Positions 58,525-64,000 of a stretch of DNA of 64,000 bases are shown piece by piece (position 1 is the first letter of the stretch; each line of letters opens with the position of its first letter). Source of the stretch: Pomphorhynchus laevis (lineage: Eukaryota > Acanthocephala > Palaeacanthocephala > Echinorhynchida > Pomphorhynchidae); the NCBI GenBank assembly GCA_012934845.2, contig WNNJ02002920.1, positions 1 through 64,000 on the forward strand. Direction: 5' to 3'. Under the pieces are notes generated by a model. The model saw only the letters and a program-made list of their open reading frames with translations. It was not told where the DNA came from and did no database searches. The translations under genes and the position numbers were made by a program.

Positions 58525-58760
58525 AAATACATGATGCATAAGAATAAGAATTAAAGGACATCATGAGGAACTGCTATGCTATCAGGTTTCGGCTCCTATT
58601 CCAAACACGTGCTCTTATTAGCACGTGTTTCGGCCAAACACGTGCTAATAACTTATTTCCTCTAATGAAATTTGATTATCTAATATCCTATTTTAAAGAG
58701 TATATTATTTGATATCCATAAAAAAATTTCGCGTATGAGTAAATTTAAATTTTTAACACA
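58525..58760 (-). mobile_element. Naiad-like 3' untranslated fragment
   Basis: Matches 2341-2560 (AATAAGAATTA-AGG-CATCA, GGAACTGCTATGCTATCAGG, TTTCGGC-CCTA, GCTAATAACTTATTTCCTCT). It also carries an extra 17-bp hairpin (AACACGTGCTCTTATTAGCACGTGTT). It stops just inside the RT C-terminus. Confidence 0.65.
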
Positions 58761-59119
58761 ATTCTATTAATGATTAATATTTTTATTTTTTTATTTAAAA
58801 TACAAAATATGTAAATTTTATATTAAACATTCAAAATATGTTTATTCGGTTATTAATCCGAATTATGGTGACCGTTTTGTTTTACTTTTATATATTCGTA
58901 TTATTACTCTTGGTGCTGGTCTTGTCAAAGACCCTGTCGACAACTACGAAACCTTAAATTAAAGATTTATATATAAAATAGGGGAAATTTAGTTACTACT
59001 CAAAATAAATAAAAATAGCAACGACGATTTCGCTATTTCGCTATTTTGGCGCCATCGTCAACTGCTGTTATTAATAAAGCACTTGAACAGTATAGTTCAG
59101 GAAACAAAACATTAAAAAA
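58761..59119. other. AT-rich DNA and 5' flank of the small membrane protein gene
   Basis: 58980-59137 is less AT-rich and may hold the promoter or 5' untranslated region. No TATA box stands out. Confidence 0.35.
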
Positions 59120-59137
59120 GTGTTTCTAGTCTCGATA

Positions 59138-59374
59138 ATGTCAAACTCGGATGAAGATTATTCAGCGTATCGTGGTCTATACGGCGTACCGTATTATTTC
59201 TCATTATTCCCAATAACCTTTCTAATCGTGGGCGTGATACTGGTTGTGTTATGGCATAAATATCAAATGCGAAGAAATATCTATGGATTATTGCAGCAAT
59301 CGGAGGTTGTCCCTACCCATAAACCAGCGAAAATATTTATAAAGCATGACACTAATAATGGTCGTGGCAACTAA
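59138..59374 (+). CDS. small single-pass membrane protein, 78 residues
   Basis: Starts at ATG 59138 (context GATAATG; the codons before it are not needed) and ends at TAA 59372. Residues 1-20 are acidic and polar (MSNSDEDYSAYRGLYGV). Residues about 24-44 form one strongly hydrophobic helix (FSLFPITFLIVGVILVVLW). A basic stop-transfer stretch HKYQMRR and a polar tail of about 30 residues follow. With positive charges after the helix, an N-out/C-in orientation is likely. There is no signal-peptide cleavage pattern. It is intronless, with an AATAAA-like signal (CAATAAATT) near 59565. It resembles no family I can name. Codon use and structure support a genuine small gene. Confidence 0.6.
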   Translation: MSNSDEDYSAYRGLYGVPYYFSLFPITFLIVGVILVVLWHKYQMRRNIYGLLQQSEVVPTHKPAKIFIKHDTNNGRGN

Positions 59375-59517
59375 TGTACCACACGCGATGTGAGTGGTAA
59401 TGTTTAACGATAACTGTGCACGAATTAAATTGTAAAAATTTTATTTTTAAAATCACTTGTATCTAATGTCATAATATTACCATGAAAACCGTGTTATGTA
59501 GGAAAAGGTAATTAGGA

Positions 59518-59690
59518 TATTTTCGATATCCAAATGGATTAAGGCATTAAATATCAAATTCTTTCAATAAATTAATAGAAATTATTAAAAAAAATATAGT
59601 TTAGTAAAAATAAGTACATTTTCTTTAAAAATTTATAACAATCATAATAAAAACCCTAATAAATTATTGTCATTAAAACAAATAGTTTAC
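59518..59690 (+). repeat. 170-bp direct repeat, left copy
   Basis: ATATTTTCGATATCCAAATG ... AAGTACATTTTCTTTAA ... AAAACCCTAATAAATTATTG. About 85% identical to 60593-60765. Confidence 0.85.
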
Positions 59691-59744
59691 TCGAAATTAT
59701 TTTAATTTTATTATAATTTTTAAAATTATAATAAATAATTTCAG

Positions 59745-60590
59745 TAGGACGAGTCAACCCTGAGTATTATCCGCTCAAAGCATTCTTCTGCAAAACATCA
59801 CGCTTCAACACCCGCAAGAATAGCTACGGAAATTTTCTCGTCTAACTCGACCGCTCTAAACGTTACAGTTGATTCATTAATTTCGGCCATCCAGTCATTC
59901 CCTCGCTTCTCCTCTCGGGGCCCAGATGACCTTAGTATCTTACATTTATTGAATTTGCTCGGTCCAACATATGGTGCTCCTGGGGAAATATTACTCTCTG
60001 CACTTTGCGGGGTCGTACAATTGTTATTAAAAGGGTAAGTCCCTGAAACGACTGTACCGATTATTTTTGGAGCTAGACTTTTGGCCTTTCATAAGAAGGA
60101 AGGTGACATACGACCTATTGCAGTATGCTTAACTATCCGACACATTACAGATAAGCTGACTAACCGCTTCGCCACCAAACCTTGCTTGACTAAGCCTTTG
60201 CCAGTTTAGTTCGGAGTCGGGGTTACAAGCGGTCTGAAAGCTGCTGTTTACGCGGCCAGGGATTTCGCACACGGAAGCATTAAAGACGAAAACGCTTTGG
60301 TAAAGCACGACTTTAGCAAGGCGTTTAATGCCCTCAGCCGCGAAGCAATATTCGCAGCGGAGGAAAGATACATCCCGGAAATCACGATTTTGTTAAGACA
60401 TCTTATGACTGCGCTTCATATCTATTATTTGGTCATCATATCGTTCAGTCGATCGAGGGCGTACATCAGGGCAGCCCATCGGGACGTGGCTCATTCTTTG
60501 GAATTGCCTTTCAATTTCTGGTATCTAGACGATTGTTCAACCGGCGGTCCAGTTAGAATATGTCTTTCCTAACTGTCTTCAGGAAAGACA
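59745..60590 (+). pseudogene. R2-like LINE RT fragment between direct repeats
   Basis: Frames read GPDDLSILHLLNLLGP, IFGARLLAFHKKEGDIRPIA, FGVGVTSGLKAAVYAARD, VKHDFSKAFNALSREAI (block A), EGVHQGSPSG (block B, shifted frame) and FNFWYLDDCSTGGPV (block C). This follows the same order as in 7567-10665. There are stops at about 60031 and 60209 and a shift before block B. It ends right after the catalytic box. It is flanked by 170-bp direct repeats. Confidence 0.72.
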
Positions 60591-60592
60591 GT

Positions 60593-60765
60593 TAAAATAT
60601 TTTCGATATCCGAAGTGATGACTGCATTAAATATCAAATCCTCTCAACAAATTAAATGAAAATATTAAAAAAATATATTTAAGCTAAAATAAGTACATTT
60701 TCTTTAATAATTTGCAACAATCATAACAAAAACCCTAATAAATTATTGTTATTAGAGAAAAAAGA
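60593..60765 (+). repeat. 170-bp direct repeat, right copy
   Basis: Second copy of 59518-59690, directly after the R2-like fragment. Confidence 0.85.
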
Positions 60766-60774
60766 GCTAATGTT

Positions 60775-61300
60775 TTGAAAGAAAGTTGTTTAATGTGGCA
60801 AATGCACACAGCACAGACTGTGTGCTTACCAGCTCACAAAAGCGAAACAGATTGAAAACAATAGTTACTCGTTTAGAAGCATTGAACGTAATTGCTTTTT
60901 GGAAAAATGGAGTGAGGATGAACATTGCAGGTGACCAGGTAGGGAATTCTAAAGTATAGCAGAGATATGTAGAGATCAACGGCCGCCGAAGTTTGTTGAG
61001 TGAATAGGTACGTATAGCAGAATAGAAGTTCAGGAACATAGGTGAGTAGAAATAGAGCGAGATTACAATGGAAACGTATCGCCTCCTTCTTATCTCCATC
61101 TGCCGACTTAGAATTGATTACAATGGAAAAGGCGATAAGTTAGACAAAGCAGACGAAAACAAACGCGATGTTCAATGCATAGCCTATCCAGTTTTGATAA
61201 ATAGAAGGGTATATGATCGTATTTACGAAATCGAAAGAGGATGCGCACAGCAGTGTTAATGATGCACTGAAGAGGTTTAAGGAATGACTTTGAAGAGAAT
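60775..61300 (-). pseudogene. L2-like LINE 3' fragment, diverged subfamily
   Basis: On minus, 61280-61140 reads PLQCIINTAVRILFRFRKYD, followed by PFYLSKLDRL. This corresponds to PLQRIVNAAVRILLRLRRFD in the copy at 27045-28595. The 3' end (60785-60840) keeps GTGGCAAATGC and a GCACACAG/CTGTGTGC hairpin, the same terminal design with different bases. Several stops. Confidence 0.62.
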
Positions 61301-61789
61301 ACGAGGAGGAGCCATAGTGATAGCGAATACGAGTGTTAAATCATTTGAATACCATAATAACAAGAGATCATAAAATAATATTCATCAAATTAACATTATT
61401 AGTAAATAACAAAAAAAATTATTAAAAAATTGTTTCGTTTTGAAAATCAAGTGAATAATAACAAAATTGATAAATAGTGACAAAATTAATAGCATGTTTA
61501 TTAAAATATTAAATTTACAATACATAAATCAACAAAATATTATTAAAAATATGTTTTAACTTTTAAGCGAAACTTTTTCATTGATAGTTAATAATTAGAT
61601 CAGATAACTGAGTATATGTATTTATACTCTATAAAAATTAAAGATAATGCTTGATAAAAATTAAATAATTAAGTAATAATAAATTTGTGTAAATAATAAA
61701 TAATTATTAAATAAGATTATATATAATTTATATTTCTAAAGCTAAAATTTAAAATTAAAATTTAAAATAAAGATCAATTTTAATGAATT
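61301..61789. other. AT-rich DNA, no gene seen
   Basis: Low-complexity A/T sequence. 61550-61760 resembles the AT-rich flank that precedes the Naiad 3' block at 2140-2340. Confidence 0.4.
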
Positions 61790-62290
61790 TACTAATAAAT
61801 AAAATACGATGTATACGAATAAGGATTAGAGGTCATCAGGAGAATTTGCTATTCTATCAGGTTTCGGTCACTTTTTATTTACCCAACATATCAGCTAGGC
61901 CAAATACTTGCTAATAACGTATTTCTACTGATGAAATTTGATTATTTAGTATCTTATTCTAATGCAAAGTATATCATTTATTATCCATCTTTAAAAATGT
62001 CCCACTTAAGAGTTTAAATTTATTCTTTATATTATTGTGTTGATTTATATATTTTACTATTTTCTGTTTGATGTTATTTTTATAGTAAACTAGTTTAAAA
62101 TATGCATATATTAAATTATTTAAATAATTTTGAAGAAAGTCAATATCATTACATATTGTTGCAATTCTTAAAATTTCATTATTTAATGTATAATATTTTA
62201 TATTATATGGTATGCATGAATGCTCATGCAAAAATATGTTTCTTGTAAATTTAAATATGTCATCTTTACCATATAAATTAAAAATAGTTT
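61790..62290 (-). mobile_element. Naiad-like 3' fragment
   Basis: RT C-terminus 62231-61974 (SCIPYNIKYYTLNNEILRIA, then LSGTFLKMDNK stop), about 93% like 2800-2520. The conserved 3' block follows at 61800-61970. It is truncated at about 62280, where a different Penelope fragment begins on the other strand. Confidence 0.7.
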
Positions 62291-63130
62291 TTATTCATGA
62301 TAAAAGATTTGTTTCAAACAATAAAGCATTAAACACTTCAAATATTGTTTTGTATAATAGTAAAATACCGAAGTTACACAACATTTTAAAAAATAAGCCC
62401 AAACTCGATAATGATGTAGTTGTTTATAAAATTTCTTGTTTAGAATGCGATAAAATATGTGGGTCAAACAGGCCAACCATTAGAGACTAGATTAAAACCA
62501 CGCAAATACACACTCAAAAAGGGTCTAAGTATCGCTATTGTAGACCATAGTTTAAATTTAGATCAAAATATTGATTATAATAATACTGTTGTTTTAGCAA
62601 AATAAACCAATTGTTTAAATATAAAAATTCTTGAGGCTTATTACATTCATAAAAACTCCAATATTATTATGCCGAATAATAAACCTGACGTAACTTTAAA
62701 TATTTTGTAAATATGGTGTAAACGATTCTTTTGTTTAAATAATCTTTTCAATTTTATTTTTATACTTTATTTAATTTTTCTAATACTTTTAATTATTATT
62801 TTATATTTTTCTAATTTTTTCAAATTATTTATTTTGAATGAAAATATTATGGTAATTATTATTTTTTCGTTTCTAAACTATTTTGAATCATCATTTTTAT
62901 ATGGTTTTGTGTACCTTCAAAAATTGCCAAAATCGTGTCGAGAATATAAACAACAGTGAACGCAGATAGTAATCGCTTGTAACAGCAGCACCTGCCCATA
63001 GTAAATGACGGTGATCGTTTTGAACCTTTTTATATAAGCATGTGCATTTTAGAAAAACATTGTAATTTTCTGAAGATGCGAACAGTAGTTAACGAAAGAT
63101 CGAAAATAATTTCCTCTTTTCTTTGATCCA
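62282..63130 (+). mobile_element. Penelope-type GIY-YIG nuclease with 3' terminal motif
   Basis: Plus frames read SKIPKLHNILKNKPKLDNDV and VVYKISCLECDKI, then (after a one-base shift) VGQTGQPLETRLK. Further on are LNIKILEAYYIHKN and KPDVTLNIL followed by a stop at 62708. This is a complete GIY-YIG layout ending the protein, the C-terminal position usual in Penelope/Poseidon/Neptune types rather than Naiad. About 360 bp downstream, 63071-63110 carries CTGAAGATG ... CGAAAATAATTTCC, the terminal-repeat motif. Only the nuclease end remains. Confidence 0.6.
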
Positions 63131-63555
63131 GCTTCAATTATCAAATGGATTGCTTTGTAGAATAGTATTCTCACAATTTGATCTAATATAAGCAATTTAA
63201 AATAAAAAATAGATTGCGTAAATTTCAAAGTTATATTTTATTTGCATTAAATAAATAATAAATATATAATTAATTTAAGCGTAGCATATTCAACGATACA
63301 AATGAAAATGTTAATAGAAAACTCAAAATATTTTAACAATTAATAGTGAATTGTGGATGAACTCTGATTTTCTTGTTTATTTAAAATATCGTTATTGCTA
63401 TTTTCATTACCCCAATTGACGGTAACTTTCGGTTTTAAAGACTTTGAAACAGGCTTTTGTTACCTGTTGAAAATATAGCTGCTTAGATATTTATGTGTTT
63501 TATTGTTTTATGTATTACTCTTTGGCGTTTGATCTCTATGTATATATATTTGTAG
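63131..63555. other. AT-rich DNA before the terminal exon
   Basis: No upstream exon of the 63556 gene was recognised by eye. Confidence 0.35.
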
Positions 63556-63676
63556 ATTCCTAAGATCGCTGAAATCCAGCAAAAATGGATTATATGACTC
63601 ATCTTTGCTGCATCAGCATCAAATTAATGCCGAAGATTACCAGTCGCTAAAAAATTTGCTTGCATTTAACAAATAA
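63556..63676 (+). CDS. terminal exon of an unidentified gene
   Basis: Acceptor TATATTTGTAG precedes one base plus FLRSLKSSKNGLYDSS and LLHQHQINAEDYQSLKNLLA, ending FNK and TAA (63674-63676). A consensus AATAAA lies at 63745-63750. The 40 residues are hydrophilic and helix-prone. The fragment is too short to assign a family. The combination of acceptor, open frame, stop and nearby poly(A) signal supports a host 3' exon. Entry phase is 2. Confidence 0.42.
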
Positions 63677-64000
63677 CACTGCAGACGTATGATTTAAAGT
63701 AGTACATTAAAATGTCATTGAACTTATTGCTTTGTTAACATTAAAATAAAGTAGAATTTGTTGTATTGTAATAACAAGAGCCAAAATGATTAAGCGGCTG
63801 TTTTTATGTGATACACGTTCCAAGAAGATGATGATATATAATTTCAAAAAAGTTCGCTTTGTATAGATTTTGATAGATTCTATGTAAAAATTTATAACAA
63901 TTTATAACAATATATCCTCAATTCGCTTATCTGAAGATTATTTGAACCTCAAACTTGATTAACTAGCAAAATTAAATTAAAATAATAATAATATTTAATG

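Overview
This window looks like AT-rich nuclear DNA from an invertebrate animal. Three things point that way: GT-AG introns of 55 bp to several kb, coding exons scattered through non-coding DNA, and a dense animal-type transposon load (CR1- and L2-like LINEs, R2-like LINEs, Penelope-like elements, a FLYWCH-type MULE DNA transposon and tRNA-derived SINEs). I cannot name the phylum from sequence alone. There are no operons, CRISPR arrays or bacterial signals.

Host genes, as far as visible, are all on the + strand. The first is the 3' end of a basic nuclear-type protein with a SUMO-interaction-like motif (exons 650-698, 767-1024, 1227-1294). The second is a multi-exon amino-acid transporter of the SLC38/SLC36 (AAAP) type spread over 36030-52212, with a likely last exon at 53127-53340. 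The third is a 78-residue intronless single-pass membrane protein (59138-59374). The fourth is a terminal exon at 63556-63676. Two further candidate exons (41414-41512 and 58134-58373) could not be placed.

Between them lies a transposon graveyard. At 7073-14198 there is a roughly 7.1 kb MULE with 178-bp terminal inverted repeats, an N-terminal FLYWCH fragment and the C-terminal half of a MULE transposase. It has been invaded by an R2-like LINE (about 7490-10990, minus) and an L2-like LINE (about 11647-13370, plus). It abuts a Naiad-like Penelope element (14202-19665, minus) in which the GIY-YIG domain precedes the reverse transcriptase. That element is in turn broken up by an R2-like tail, a CR1 copy with a 912-residue open frame, and another R2-like tail. 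19786-31330 holds decayed CR1, R2-like and L2-like copies in both orientations plus a tandem array of about 138-bp units. 32165-32630 is a 14-bp minisatellite.

From 34 kb on, the transporter introns are filled with fold-back repeats carrying a CTGANGA/GAAA stem motif (Penelope terminal-repeat-like), a SINE with a 14-bp target duplication, a second tRNA-related SINE and a recent 280-bp intronic duplication. 54-58 kb holds a second family of decayed LINE reverse transcriptase and a fold-back element. 59.5-62.7 kb holds an R2-like fragment between direct repeats, an L2-like tail, and two Penelope fragments fused head to head.

The host genes are ordinary. The unusual content is the nested transposon architecture and the recurrent fold-back, ribozyme-like termini.
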